A DNA stretch of 64,000 nt from CAVVAY01 sp963746465 (lineage in GTDB: Bacteria > Actinomycetota > Actinomycetes > JACCUZ01), in assembly GCA_963746465.1 (NCBI GenBank), contig CAVVAY010000014.1, positions 19,654-83,653 on the forward strand. Direction: 5' to 3'. A model generated the notes under the pieces. The model made no database searches and was not told where the DNA came from. It was given only the letters and a program-made list of their open reading frames with translations. The position numbers and the translations under genes were made by a program. Shown here one piece after another: positions 43,280 to 52,638 of the stretch (the stretch's first letter is position 1; every line of letters begins with the position of its first letter).

Positions 43280-45486
43280 GCAACTGGGCCGACGACCCGG
43301 AGCTGGTCGCGACCTTCCGCGCCGAGGTCGAGGAGCGGCTCGCCTCCCTCTGCGAGGGGCTGCTGCGGCTCGAGGCACACCCGTCCCCGCGCCAGCTGGT
43401 GGCCGGGCTGTTCCGCGACGCGCACACCGTCAAGGGGTCGGCCCGGATGCTCGGCCTGGACGGCGTCGTCGACGTCGCCCACCGGGCCGAGGACCTGCTG
43501 GGCGCCCTGAAGGACGGCCGGCTGGCCGTCCGCACCGACATCGTCGACGTGCTGCTGGTGGCCGCCGAAGGCATCAGCCGCTCGATGCCTGGCGCGCTGC
43601 GCCCGGTCGGCGACGACGAGCTCGCCGCCGTCGTCGCCGCGCTGGACTCCGCCGTGGCCGGCGACGACCCGATCGCGGTGCCCCGGCTGGCCGAGGAGGA
43701 GGTCGTCGACTCCGACGACCTGCGTGGTCGCGGCGGCGACTCGATCCGCGTCCCGACCCGCCGGGTGCACGACCTGGTCGACGTGGTCGGCGTGGCCGAG
43801 CTCGACGTACGCCGGATCGCCCGGCACGGCCGCCAGCTGGCCGCCATCGCCGCTGACCACCAGCGGGCCTCCCGCGCGGTCCGCGAGTCGCTGAACGGCT
43901 CCAGCGCCGAGCAGCCGGTACTGGACGCCCTGCACGCGCTGGTGGCGCTCGGCGACCAGCTCGGTGCCGCTACCCGTGAGCTGCTGGCCCGGGCCGAGGA
44001 CGGGCAGAGCCGGCTCGCCGACGTCAGGGACGGCGCGATGGGCCTGGCGATGGTGCCGCTGCGGCGGGTGGTCGCAGGCTTCCCGCAGCTGGTCCGCGAG
44101 CTGGCTGCGCCGCGCACCTCTGACGACCCGGTCAAGGACATCGCCCTGGTGCTCGACGGCCAGGACGTCGAGCTCGACACCCGGGTGCTGGATGCCGTCG
44201 CCGACTCGCTGCGACACCTGGTGACCAACGCGGTCGACCACGGTTGCGAGTCGCCGGCCCAGCGCATCCAGGCCGGCAAGGCGCCGCAGGCCTCGGTCAC
44301 CGTGTCGGCGCGGGCCGCCGGGTCGACCGTGGTGATCGAGGTGTCGGACGACGGCCGGGGTATCGACGAGGACGAGCTGCGCCGGGTCGCCGTCGAGCGC
44401 GGGCTGCTGCCGGTCGACTCGACTGCCACCGGACCGGCGCTGCTGCACATCCTGTTCTCGCCGGGCTTCTCGACCCGGGACGAGGTCACCCAGACCTCCG
44501 GCCGCGGCGTCGGCCTGGACGTCGTCCGCACCGTGGTCGAGGACCTCAGCGGCACCATCGAGGTGCGCAGCGAGCACGGTGCCGGCACCACCTTCGTGAT
44601 CAGCCTGCCGGTCACGCTCGGCGTCCTGCGCTGCCTGATGGCCCGGGTCGGCGACGAGCGGTACGCGCTGCCCGTGTCGGGCGTGCTGGAGACGCTCGGG
44701 CTCGCGACCGCCGAGCGGCACGAGGTCGCGGGGGTCCCGGTGATCTCCCGCGAGGGCCGCACCATGCCGCTTGTCGACCTCGGCCGGGTGCTCGCCGTAC
44801 CGGGTGACCGCGCGCCGCGAGCCGCCGTGGTCGTGCAGCACGGCGGGGCCGGTGAGCTGCTGGCACTGGCCGTCGACGAGCTCGAGGGCGAGATGGAGGT
44901 CGTCGTCAAGGAGCTGGGCACCTTCTTCGGCCGGCTGCCCACCGTGGCCGGCGCGACGATCGACGGCGACGGCAGCGTGGTCCTGGTGCTGGACGTCCGC
45001 GAGCTCGCGGTCCGCCAGCTCGCCTCGGGCACCGGTCAGGGGCCGTCCATCGCCGCCGCGCCGGCCCGCAAGGCCGGCCCGGCCGACGCTGCCGTGCCCG
45101 CTGCCCGGTCCGGGGGGCGCCCCCGGGTTCTCGTGGTCGAGGACTCGGTCGGCGTACGGGAGCTGCAGCGGGTGATCCTGGAAGGCGCCGGGTACGACGT
45201 GCAGACCGCCGTGGACGGCCTGGACGGCGCCGCGCGGCTCGCCTCGGACCCCGTTGACCTCGTCCTCTCCGACGTCGAGATGCCCGGAATGGATGGATTC
45301 ACGCTCACCCGCACGCTGCGCCGGACCCGCGGCTGGGAGGACGTGCCGGTCGTGATCATGACCTCGCGTGGCGACGAGGCCGACCAGCGAGCCGGGCTGG
45401 ACGCAGGTGCCAGCGCCTACCTGCTCAAGAGCGAGTTCGACCAGGCCGAACTCATCGATACGGTCCGCCGTCTTCTGGGCCGTTGA
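43276..45486 (+). CDS. cheA: Hybrid chemotaxis histidine kinase CheA with C-terminal receiver
   Basis: 736 residues. The HPt domain has phospho-acceptor His50 (RDAHTVKGSARMLG), and a P3 dimerisation region is at about 150-270. The ATPase has N-box LRHLVTNAVDHGCESPAQRI, G1 VSDDGRGIDEDEL, F-box LFSPGFSTRDE and G2 GRGVGLDVV. A CheW-like P5 domain (about 455-590) follows. Last is a receiver with EDSVGV and phospho-Asp666 in LVLSDVEMPGMDGF. No P2 CheY-binding domain is evident. The fused receiver resembles CheA-REC proteins of systems controlling type IV pili or other outputs. Confidence 0.93.
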   Translation: MSNWADDPELVATFRAEVEERLASLCEGLLRLEAHPSPRQLVAGLFRDAHTVKGSARMLGLDGVVDVAHRAEDLLGALKDGRLAVRTDIVDVLLVAAEGISRSMPGALRPVGDDELAAVVAALDSAVAGDDPIAVPRLAEEEVVDSDDLRGRGGDSIRVPTRRVHDLVDVVGVAELDVRRIARHGRQLAAIAADHQRASRAVRESLNGSSAEQPVLDALHALVALGDQLGAATRELLARAEDGQSRLADVRDGAMGLAMVPLRRVVAGFPQLVRELAAPRTSDDPVKDIALVLDGQDVELDTRVLDAVADSLRHLVTNAVDHGCESPAQRIQAGKAPQASVTVSARAAGSTVVIEVSDDGRGIDEDELRRVAVERGLLPVDSTATGPALLHILFSPGFSTRDEVTQTSGRGVGLDVVRTVVEDLSGTIEVRSEHGAGTTFVISLPVTLGVLRCLMARVGDERYALPVSGVLETLGLATAERHEVAGVPVISREGRTMPLVDLGRVLAVPGDRAPRAAVVVQHGGAGELLALAVDELEGEMEVVVKELGTFFGRLPTVAGATIDGDGSVVLVLDVRELAVRQLASGTGQGPSIAAAPARKAGPADAAVPAARSGGRPRVLVVEDSVGVRELQRVILEGAGYDVQTAVDGLDGAARLASDPVDLVLSDVEMPGMDGFTLTRTLRRTRGWEDVPVVIMTSRGDEADQRAGLDAGASAYLLKSEFDQAELIDTVRRLLGR

Positions 45487-45523
45487 GCACACCCCCTCCG
45501 ACTCGAGAACCGAGGCCCACCCG

Positions 45524-46486
45524 ATGCCCACCGTCCTGATCGCCGACGACAGCCCCACGCTGCGCCGCATCGTGTCGACGGTGCTGGAGCGGGCCGGCTT
45601 CACCGTCGTGGCCGCCGAGGACGGCGTGGAGGCCGTGCAGGGCGTGTTCCGCACCCAGCCGGACGCCGTGATCCTCGACGTGCAGATGCCTCGGCTGTCC
45701 GGCTACGTCGCCGCCCGGCTGCTCAAGGACGACTGGCAGACCGCGGAGATCCCCGTCGTCCTGCTCACCTCGCTGGACGCCGCCTCGGACCGCTACTGGG
45801 GCAAGCAGACCGGCGCCGACCGGTTCCTCACCAAGGACTTCGAGGCGCCGCAGCTGGTCGCCGCCATCACCGAGGTGATCGAGGCCGCCGACGAGGCGCG
45901 CGGCGGCCGCCCGCCGATGCGGCCGGACCCGGTCGACCTGGGGGACGACGAGGTGATGGCCCGGGTGTCCGAGCTGCTCGACCGCAAGCTGTTCGAGGCC
46001 TCGGTCTCCGCGGAGGTCACCGGCATCGCCGCCGACGTGCACGGGTTCGAGGAGACGGTGGCCGCGGTCCTGAGCGTCCTCGGCCGGATCGTCGACTACG
46101 ACCTGGCCGCTGTGTGCATGCTGGACGACCGGCTGACCTACCTCACCGTCGCCCGGGAGTCCTCGCAGCAGCAGTACACCGAGTTCTTCGGTGCTATCGC
46201 CGACGCGGCCACCCAGGTGACGGGCGTCCCGGTGATGGTGCACGACCTGGTGCCCCGGGTCGCCGACCCGCAGGGGCACCTCGGTCAGGACGACGAGGGC
46301 CGGATGGCGACGTTCCTCTCGATGCCGTTGCGGGCGGGCGGCCGGGTCGTCGGCTGCCTGGCGCTGTCCAGCGCGACCAAGAACGCCTTCGGTGAGGCCT
46401 CGCTCAACACGCTGCGGCTCGTCGAGCAGCCGGCTGCGGTGGTCATCAGCAACGCTCGCCTGGCCGGAGCCGACGCGCACGTCTGA
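45524..46486 (+). CDS. Response regulator with receiver and GAF-like domain
   Basis: 320 residues. A receiver (1-125) has the acidic pair Asp8/Asp9 (MPTVLIADDSPTLRR), phospho-Asp52 (AVILDVQMPRLSG) and the conserved Lys in LTKDFEAPQL. A linker and a GAF-like domain follow (about 170-315; LAAVCMLDDRLTYLTVARES, LSMPLRAGGRVVGCLALSSA). There is no DNA-binding or enzymatic output domain. It is 37 bp after cheA and is the likely phosphate acceptor of CheA. It would act by ligand-dependent protein contacts. Confidence 0.85.
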   Translation: MPTVLIADDSPTLRRIVSTVLERAGFTVVAAEDGVEAVQGVFRTQPDAVILDVQMPRLSGYVAARLLKDDWQTAEIPVVLLTSLDAASDRYWGKQTGADRFLTKDFEAPQLVAAITEVIEAADEARGGRPPMRPDPVDLGDDEVMARVSELLDRKLFEASVSAEVTGIAADVHGFEETVAAVLSVLGRIVDYDLAAVCMLDDRLTYLTVARESSQQQYTEFFGAIADAATQVTGVPVMVHDLVPRVADPQGHLGQDDEGRMATFLSMPLRAGGRVVGCLALSSATKNAFGEASLNTLRLVEQPAAVVISNARLAGADAHV

Positions 46487-46520
46487 GTGGGTCCCGCCTC
46501 CCCGCGGGTAGTGTCGGGAC

Positions 46521-47051
46521 GTGTCCGTGCCCGCCGCCGAGCCGCCGTCCCGGCCTGCCGACCTCCCGCCGGCCGACGAGGCGTCGTTCCGGCGGGCCGT
46601 CGGGCACTTCGCCAGCGGGGTCACCGTCGCCACCACCCGGCTCGGCTCCTTCGACCACGCGATGACCGCGAGCGCGTTCACCTCGGTCTCCCTCGAGCCG
46701 CCGCTCGTGCTGGTCTGCGTCGACAAGGAGGCCCGGTTCCGCGACGCCGTGCTCGAGTCCGGCACCTGGGCGGTCTCGGTCCTCTCGGTGTCCATGCGCC
46801 GGGCGGCCGACTGGTTCGCCACCAAGGGCCGGCCGCTGGTGGGCCAGCTGGACCGCTACCCCCACCACCGCGGGGTCACCGGCGCGGCGCTGCTCGACGG
46901 CTCGCTGGCCTGGGTCGAGTGCCGCACCCACGCCGTGTACGACGGCGGGGACCACGACATCGTGCTCGGCGCCGTGGTGGCCGCAACCGTGGGCGACCGG
47001 GATGCCGATCCGCTGCTCTACCACCGCAGCCGCTACGGCTCGACCTCCTGA
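46521..47051 (+). CDS. Flavin reductase family (FMN-binding split barrel) protein
   Basis: The 176-residue protein has the family strands FRRAVGHFASGVTVATTRLG, AMTASAFTSVSLEPPLVLVC and FAVSVLS-like AVSVLSVSM, plus the late ECRTHAVYDGGDHDIVLGAV. Such proteins reduce FMN or FAD with NAD(P)H for two-component monooxygenases, but no partner oxygenase is adjacent. GTG 46521 has TAGTGT 6 nt upstream. Confidence 0.88.
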   Translation: MSVPAAEPPSRPADLPPADEASFRRAVGHFASGVTVATTRLGSFDHAMTASAFTSVSLEPPLVLVCVDKEARFRDAVLESGTWAVSVLSVSMRRAADWFATKGRPLVGQLDRYPHHRGVTGAALLDGSLAWVECRTHAVYDGGDHDIVLGAVVAATVGDRDADPLLYHRSRYGSTS

Positions 47052-47056
47052 CCGGC

Positions 47057-48832
47057 GTGGCACGACGGCCTCCCGGCCTGGACGCCGGGTCCTCGCTCCG
47101 CCGACGGCTGCTGGTCGGTCTCGGCGTGCTGGTCGGCGTCCTCGCGGTGGGCTGGCTGGGCCTCTACCTGGCGGCCGGCTCGGGGATCGCGCGGGGCACC
47201 ACCGTGCTCGGTGTCGAGATCGGCGGCCAGAGCCGGAGCCAGGCGGCGGCCACGCTGAGCCGTGAGCTGCGGGACGAGGAACGCGCCGTGATCCCGGTCA
47301 CGGCGGCCGACGTGCAGGCGCGGGTGCGCCCGGCGCGGTCCGGCCTGGCGCTGGACGTGGACGCGACCGTTGCCGCCGCGCAGGCCCGCAGCTGGAACCC
47401 GGTGCACCTGGTGTCCGCACTGGTCGGTAAGACCGAGGTCGAGCCGGTGGTCGCCGTCGACCGGCCCGCGCTGCGCGCCGCCGTCGACAGGCTGGCCGGC
47501 ACCGTCGACCGACCTGCTGTGGAGGGCTCGCTGACGTTCGGCGCCGCGGGGACGCCGAAGCCGGTGCAGCCCGTCGAGGGCCGCGCGCTGTCCCGCCGGG
47601 AGAGCGTCGACGCGCTGGCCGACGCCTACCTGGTCGGGACGTACCGGGACGGCGAGCCGGTCGCGCTTCCGGTGCGTGTCGACGAGCCGGAGGTGAGCCG
47701 CGCCGAGGTGGCCCGGGTCGCCGAGGAGGTCGCCGTCCCGGCGACCGCTGCCGATGTCGTCGTCACGGTGGCCGGCACCGCTCTCACCCTCACGCCGCAG
47801 GACATCGCGGCGGCGCTCGCCTTCACCCCGGACGGCCAGGGCAGCCTGCAGCCGGTGCTCGACGGCGCGGCCCTGCGTGCTTCGCTCGGCGACGAGCTGA
47901 CGGCGCTCGAGACGCCGGCACGGGACGCGACGTTCCGGATCCGGTCGGGGAGACCACGGGTCGTGCCCGCCCGTCAGGGTCAGGAGGTGCTGCCCGAGAC
48001 GCTGGCCGGTGCGGTCCTCCCGGTGCTGACTGAGAGCGGGGGAGCGCGCGCGGTGACAGTGCCCCTCGAGGTGAGCGAGCCGGCCGTGTCGACCGCGATG
48101 GCGCGGGGGCTGGGCGTGACCGAGCGGGTGTCGACCTTCACGACGTACTACCCGTCGGACTTCCCGCCGCGGCTGCAGAACATCCACCGCGCCGCCGACC
48201 TGATGAACGGCACGCTGGTCCTGCCGGGCAAGGTGTTCAGCCTCAACCGCACCGTCGGCGAACGGACCGCCGAGCGCGGCTTCGCGGCCGGGTACATCAT
48301 CAACAACGGTCAGCTCGAGGTCGACTTCGGCGGCGGAGTCTCGCAGCTCGTGACGACGACGTTCAACGCGGCGTACTTCGCTGCGCTCGAGATCGTCGAG
48401 CACCACCCGCACAGCTTCTACATCAGCCGGTACCCGGAAGGCCGCGAGGCGACGGTCGCGTGGGGTGTGAAGGATCTGCGGTTCCGCAACGACTCGCCGA
48501 ACGGGATCTTCATCACCACGTCGTACAGCAACAGCTCGATCACCGTGAGCATCTACGGCACCAAGCGCTACCGGATCGAGTCGGTGAAGGGCCCGCGCTA
48601 CGACATCAAGCCCTTCACCGTCGTCAACGACACCCGGGGCGAAGGCGTCAACCAGGGCGACTGCGTGGCGACCGAAGGGGTGTCCGGCTTCCGGGTCGTC
48701 GTGACCCGGCTGTTCTACGAGGGGAACACCCGGGTGAAGTCCGAGGAGTTCCGCACGAAGTACGAGCCCGAGAACGAGGTGCGTTGCGGCGTGACGACGA
48801 CGCCGGACCCTCAGGTGGACGACGAGCGGTAG
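47057..48832 (+). CDS. VanW family protein with peptidoglycan-binding-like repeats
   Basis: 591 residues. One N-terminal membrane anchor (LLVGLGVLVGVLAVGWLGLY) precedes two YoaR-type putative peptidoglycan-binding modules (about 50-340). The VanW domain follows (FTTYYPSDFPPRLQNIHRAA, NGTLVLPGKVFSLNRTVGER, GGGVSQLVTTTFNAAYFA). A small C-terminal beta part ends EVRCGVTTTPD. VanW is encoded in some glycopeptide-resistance clusters but its own activity is unproven. A wall-associated role is inferred. GTG 47057 follows the flavin-reductase stop by 5 bp. The 3' end overlaps the convergent acetyltransferase by 22 bp. Confidence 0.9.
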   Translation: MARRPPGLDAGSSLRRRLLVGLGVLVGVLAVGWLGLYLAAGSGIARGTTVLGVEIGGQSRSQAAATLSRELRDEERAVIPVTAADVQARVRPARSGLALDVDATVAAAQARSWNPVHLVSALVGKTEVEPVVAVDRPALRAAVDRLAGTVDRPAVEGSLTFGAAGTPKPVQPVEGRALSRRESVDALADAYLVGTYRDGEPVALPVRVDEPEVSRAEVARVAEEVAVPATAADVVVTVAGTALTLTPQDIAAALAFTPDGQGSLQPVLDGAALRASLGDELTALETPARDATFRIRSGRPRVVPARQGQEVLPETLAGAVLPVLTESGGARAVTVPLEVSEPAVSTAMARGLGVTERVSTFTTYYPSDFPPRLQNIHRAADLMNGTLVLPGKVFSLNRTVGERTAERGFAAGYIINNGQLEVDFGGGVSQLVTTTFNAAYFAALEIVEHHPHSFYISRYPEGREATVAWGVKDLRFRNDSPNGIFITTSYSNSSITVSIYGTKRYRIESVKGPRYDIKPFTVVNDTRGEGVNQGDCVATEGVSGFRVVVTRLFYEGNTRVKSEEFRTKYEPENEVRCGVTTTPDPQVDDER

Positions 48833-49755
48833 CCGTACGGGTGGTGCGTGACGTAGCCCAGCGCGTCGTAGAGCCGCAGCGCTGCGGGGTTGGCGGCGCG
48901 CACCTGCAGGTACGACGCCGACGCGCCCTGTCCTCGCGCCCAGCGCAGCAGCTCGCCCATCACCGCCGATCCGATGCCCTGCCGTCTGGCTGCGGGTGAG
49001 ACGTCGACCGAGGTCACCCCGGCCCACTGGCCCTCGACCGAGACCCGACCGATGCCTACCGGGACGCCGTCGAGGCGCAGGGTGGCGAAGCCGACCCGCT
49101 CGGGTCCGGTGAGGATCGCGACGTGCGCGGCCGGGTCGGCCTCGTCCAGGTCGTGCATCAGCGACAGCCAGTCGGCCGACGGCTCGGTGGCGACCTCGGC
49201 GACCAGGTCGTCCCGGGCCGGTACGCCGGTCAGCACCCGCTCGATCGGGGCCACCTGCACGATCGTGACGTGCAGCCGGCGCCAGCCCTCCTGCTCCATG
49301 ACCAGGTTGGCGGGGTCGGCCAGCGGCAGCTGCAGCAGCGAGGGCAGCCCGCGCTCGGCGTACCACCCCGCGACCTGGTGCAGCGCCTCCGGCAGCGGTC
49401 GGCCCGGGTCGCCGACGGCCATCGCGGAGTTCGCGCGGCCGGTGATGCCGCCGTGCGCCCGCAGCGCCCAGTCACCGAGCAGCTCGCTCTCGCGGGCCGG
49501 CCAGCCGGCCCAGCAGATGCGCTGCATGTCGTCCGGGCTGACCTCGGGGACCCCCCACCCGCGGCGCGGTGTCGCCGGCGGCACGACCTTCGCTGCCGTG
49601 ACGTCGGCGGTCGCGAGCGTCAGCACCGCCCCCCGGGACAGGACCTCGAGGTGGTCGTCCGCCAGGTCGAGCAGGTGGCCCAGCACGTCGGTGAGCCCGC
49701 CCTCGACCCGGCGCCGGACGGACACCCGCCGTCCCACGTCCTGGCTGGTCAGCAT
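48811..49755 (-). CDS. GNAT acetyltransferase of the Rv0428c type (SH3-like domain plus GNAT)
   Basis: 314 residues. An N-terminal SH3-like barrel (residues 1-58; VGRRVSVRRRVEGGLTDVLG) is followed by a long acetyltransferase part ending in a clear GNAT domain. That domain carries VTSVDVSPAARRQGIGSAVM with the acetyl-CoA loop, then YLQVRAANPAALRLYDALGY. The arrangement matches actinobacterial Rv0428c-like proteins. The substrate is not known. It is divergent from fdxA across a repeat-rich 120-bp control region. Confidence 0.82.
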   Translation of the reverse strand: MLTSQDVGRRVSVRRRVEGGLTDVLGHLLDLADDHLEVLSRGAVLTLATADVTAAKVVPPATPRRGWGVPEVSPDDMQRICWAGWPARESELLGDWALRAHGGITGRANSAMAVGDPGRPLPEALHQVAGWYAERGLPSLLQLPLADPANLVMEQEGWRRLHVTIVQVAPIERVLTGVPARDDLVAEVATEPSADWLSLMHDLDEADPAAHVAILTGPERVGFATLRLDGVPVGIGRVSVEGQWAGVTSVDVSPAARRQGIGSAVMGELLRWARGQGASASYLQVRAANPAALRLYDALGYVTHHPYGYRSSST

Positions 49756-49771
49756 GCCCGTCGGCCCTCCG

Positions 49772-49803
49772 GTGTCTAGTGTCTAGAGTTGTCTAGTAGA
49801 CAC
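49772..49803. promoter_or_regulatory. Triple TGTCTAG repeat with GTGTCTA/TAGACAC inverted ends (candidate operator)
   Basis: TGTCTAG occurs at 49773, 49780 and 49790. The block is bounded by GTGTCTA (49772-49778) and TAGACAC (49797-49803), forming an inverted repeat. It lies in the divergent gap between the acetyltransferase and fdxA, so it could control either gene. No known regulator consensus is claimed. Confidence 0.5.
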
Positions 49804-49877
49804 TGGGTACCAGGAGGTGGGCCGCTGCTGGCCCACCGGAACGACTGGCTCGAACACTCCCCGGGAGGGACCGGACC

Positions 49878-50204
49878 GTGACCTACGTCATCGCGCAGCC
49901 CTGCGTCGACCTGCTCGACAAGGCATGCATCGAGGAGTGCCCCGTCGACTGCATCTATGAGGGCAACCGGATGCTGTACATCCACCCGGACGAGTGTGTC
50001 GACTGCGGCGCGTGCGAGCCGGTCTGCCCGGTCGAGGCGATCTTCTACGAGGACGACACCCCGGAGCAGTGGAAGGACTACTACAAGGCGAACGTCGAGT
50101 TCTTCGACGACCTCGGCTCGCCCGGCGGCGCCGCCAAGATGGGCAAGATCGACAAGGACCACCCGCTGATCGCCGCGCTGCCCCCGCAGGAACAGGCCCA
50201 CTGA
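49878..50204 (+). CDS. fdxA: 7Fe-type ferredoxin FdxA
   Basis: The 108-residue electron carrier MTYVIAQPCVDLLDKACIEE has eight cysteines at 9, 17, 21, 25, 40, 43, 46 and 50 (CIEECPVDCI, CVDCGACEPVCPVE). This spacing fits a [3Fe-4S][4Fe-4S] ferredoxin as in mycobacterial FdxC/FdxA. The C-terminal half (WKDYYKANVEFFDDLGSPGG) is the usual tail. GTG 49878 follows GGGAGGGA. It is immediately upstream of dapC, the same order as in Mycobacterium. Confidence 0.95.
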   Translation: MTYVIAQPCVDLLDKACIEECPVDCIYEGNRMLYIHPDECVDCGACEPVCPVEAIFYEDDTPEQWKDYYKANVEFFDDLGSPGGAAKMGKIDKDHPLIAALPPQEQAH

Positions 50205-50233
50205 CCCGCGTCGACAAAGGTCCGGCCGGCCCG

Positions 50234-51353
50234 GTGTCGGGCCGGCTCCCGGAGTTTCCCTGGGACCTGCTGGCCCCGTACGCCGCCACGGCGCGCGCAC
50301 ACCCGGACGGCGTCGTCGACCTGTCGGTCGGCACTCCGGTAGATCCCACCCCCGCCGTCGTACGCCGCGCGCTCGAGGCGGCCTCCGACGCCCCCGGCTA
50401 CCCGCTGACCTCCGGGACGCCCGCCCTCCGGGAGGCCGTCGTTGCGTGGTTCGGCCGCCGCGGAGTCGCTGGGCTCGACCAGGCCGCTGTGCTGCCGACG
50501 ATCGGGTCCAAGGAGCTGGTGGCCTGGCTGCCGACGCTGCTCGGCCTGGGCACCAGGCGACGTCGTCGTGCACCCCGAGGTGGCCTACCCGACGTACGAC
50601 GTGGGGGCCAGGCTGGCCGGCGCCACCCCCGTGCCGGCCGACGGGCTGACGGCGCTCGGCCCGCAGCCGGTGCGCCTCGTGTGGGTGAACTCACCGGCCA
50701 ACCCGACCGGCCGGGTGCTCCCGGTCGAGCACCTGCGCAAGGTCGTCGACTGGGCCCGGGAGCGGGGTGCGGTGGTGGCCTCCGACGAGTGCTACGCCGA
50801 GCTCGGCTGGGGGGACTGGGCAGCGACAGGTACGCCGTCGATCCTGGACCCGCGGGTCTGCGGCGACAGCCACGAGAACCTGCTCGCGGTCTGCTCGCTC
50901 TCCAAGCGGTCCAACCTGGCGGGCTACCGCGCGGCCTTCGTCGCGGGGGACCCGGTCCTGGTCGCCGAGCTGCTCGAGGTGCGCCGGCACGCCGGCATGA
51001 TCGTGCCGGCGCCGGTGCAGGCCGCGATGGTCGCGGCACTGGGCGACGACGATCACGTGCGCGAGCAGCGGGCGCGGTACGGCGAGCGCCGCGAGACCTT
51101 GCGGACCGCATTCCAGGCTGCGGGCTGGCGGGTGGACGAGTCGGAGGCCGGGCTGTACCTGTGGGTCACCCGCGACGAGGACTGCTGGGAGTCGGTCGCG
51201 GCCCTGGCCCGGCTCGGGATCCTGGTGGCGCCCGGCGCGTTCTACGGCACCGCCGGCGCCCGTCACGTGCGGGTCGCGCTGACCGCCGCCGACGAGCGGG
51301 TCGCCGCGGCGGCTGCCCGGATGTCCACCACGGACAGCCCTGTCGGCACGTAG
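50234..51353 (+). CDS. dapC: Succinyldiaminopimelate aminotransferase DapC (frameshifted as sequenced)
   Basis: PLP-dependent aminotransferase of the lysine/meso-diaminopimelate pathway. It makes N-succinyl-LL-DAP precursor from the keto acid using glutamate. The N-terminal frame has VSGRLPEFPWDLLAPYAATA and AVLPTIGSKELVAWLPTLLG. The C-terminal frame has VVVHPEVAYPTYDVGARLAG, WVNSPANPTGRVLP, the PLP-lysine segment SLSKRSNLAGYRAAFVAGD and LYLWVTRDED. The break is at about 50550-50553, where removal of one base gives LLGLGPGDVVVHPE. As DapC is normally needed for the cell wall, a sequence error is likely. The GTG start is inferred from homologues. Confidence 0.88.
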
Positions 51354-51402
51354 CATCGCGCTGACCGGCACCGGGCCGGCAGCCGAGCACGGGGGACCGC
51401 CG

Positions 51403-52638
51403 ATGCCGCACCAGCGCGTCCGGGCCGCCGCCGTCACGGTGGCACTCGCACTCGTCGCGCTGATCGGCGTACCGCTGGCTCCGGCGGCGGCCGACGTGGG
51501 ACTGCAGGTGACACTCGTCGCGGCTGGCAGCCAAGGCGTCTACGGGCAGGAGATGGCCTTCACCGCCACGGTCACGCTCGACGGCGTCCCGGCGGCGGGC
51601 CTCTTCGTCCAGCTGATCCGCACCGGCGCCGACGGTGCCCAGACCTTCACCGACTACCGGGAGACCGACGCCGCCGGTCATGCAGCGCTGACCGACGCAC
51701 CCACGTCCCGCGCCACCTACGCGGCCCACGTCGCCGACGAGCTCGGCGAGGCCACCTCGGCGCCGGTCGCCGTCGACGTCACCGTCGCGGTGAAGCCCGC
51801 CGTGTCCCCGGTGGCGATCCCGCCGGGCGGAAAGCTCTCGATCAGCGGCACGGTGGCTCCGGTGCTCGCCGGCGCGGTCGTCACCGTGCAGGAGCGGTTC
51901 GGCACCGGCGGCTGGCACGTCCTGGGGACGGCGCCGGTGGCGGCAGACGGCAGCTGGACGCTACCTGTCGGCGCCCGCAGCAAGGTCGGTACCTGGACGT
52001 TCCAGGCCAGCACGCCCGGCGACGCGTCGCTCTCACCGGGTGCCGCCGAGTCGTCGTCACGGGTGACGGTGACCGGCGCAGGCCGAGCAGCCGCATGGCG
52101 ATCGATCGGCGGAACGCGGGCCCATCCCGCCCGCTGGGGCACCTGCCGGATCGGGTACCGGGTCAACGAGCGACGGATGCCGGTCACCGGTCTCGCTGAC
52201 CTGCGCGAGGCGATGCGCCGGGTCACCCAGGTCAGTGGCATCCGGTTCCTCTACCGCGGCAAGACCTCCGTCGTTCCGCGCCGCGGGTACGGCGGGCCGG
52301 GGCTGAACAAGATGGTCGTCGCCTGGGCGCCGCCGGAGCGCAGCGGCGGTCTGCTGTTCCCCGGGGTCGGGGGTGTGGGCGGGTCGTCCCAGTCGGGCTC
52401 CCGGATGCTGTCCGGCTACGTCATCATGAACACCCAGTTCACTGACGACGCGGACCCCGGGTTCGGTGCCGGAGCATCGCAGGGGCTGGTGCTGATGCAC
52501 GAGCTCGGCCACGTCGTCGGCCTCGACCACTCGCCGGACCGACGGCAGATCATGTTCGCCAGCTCGTCCCTGCCGGCGGCGGTCTGGGGTGCGGCCGATC
52601 TGCGCGGGCTGCGCAAGGTCGGGTCGCGCTGCCGCTGA
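51403..52638 (+). CDS. Secreted matrixin-like zinc metalloprotease with Ig-like domains
   Basis: 411 residues. A Sec signal peptide (VTVALALVALIGVPLAPAAA) precedes two beta-sandwich Ig-like modules (about 35-125 and 130-230; GQEMAFTATVTLDGVPAAGL, ISGTVAPVLAGAVVTVQE). A metzincin/matrixin catalytic domain is last, with HELGHVVGLDH (His366, Glu367, His370, His376) and a downstream Met-containing turn RQIMFASSS. Secreted, and probably acting on extracellular protein or wall polymers. It starts 50 bp after dapC. Confidence 0.85.
   Translation: MPHQRVRAAAVTVALALVALIGVPLAPAAADVGLQVTLVAAGSQGVYGQEMAFTATVTLDGVPAAGLFVQLIRTGADGAQTFTDYRETDAAGHAALTDAPTSRATYAAHVADELGEATSAPVAVDVTVAVKPAVSPVAIPPGGKLSISGTVAPVLAGAVVTVQERFGTGGWHVLGTAPVAADGSWTLPVGARSKVGTWTFQASTPGDASLSPGAAESSSRVTVTGAGRAAAWRSIGGTRAHPARWGTCRIGYRVNERRMPVTGLADLREAMRRVTQVSGIRFLYRGKTSVVPRRGYGGPGLNKMVVAWAPPERSGGLLFPGVGGVGGSSQSGSRMLSGYVIMNTQFTDDADPGFGAGASQGLVLMHELGHVVGLDHSPDRRQIMFASSSLPAAVWGAADLRGLRKVGSRCR

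Noticed and set aside
43207..45654. An 815-codon open frame on the minus strand opposite cheA
   Set aside because: Composition is the mirror of GC-rich codon bias on the cheA strand. No domain or signal is recognisable, while cheA is unambiguous.
47033..49366. A 777-codon minus-strand frame opposite vanW
   Set aside because: It spans two unrelated genes (VanW and the acetyltransferase) and has no homology. GC-bias artefact.
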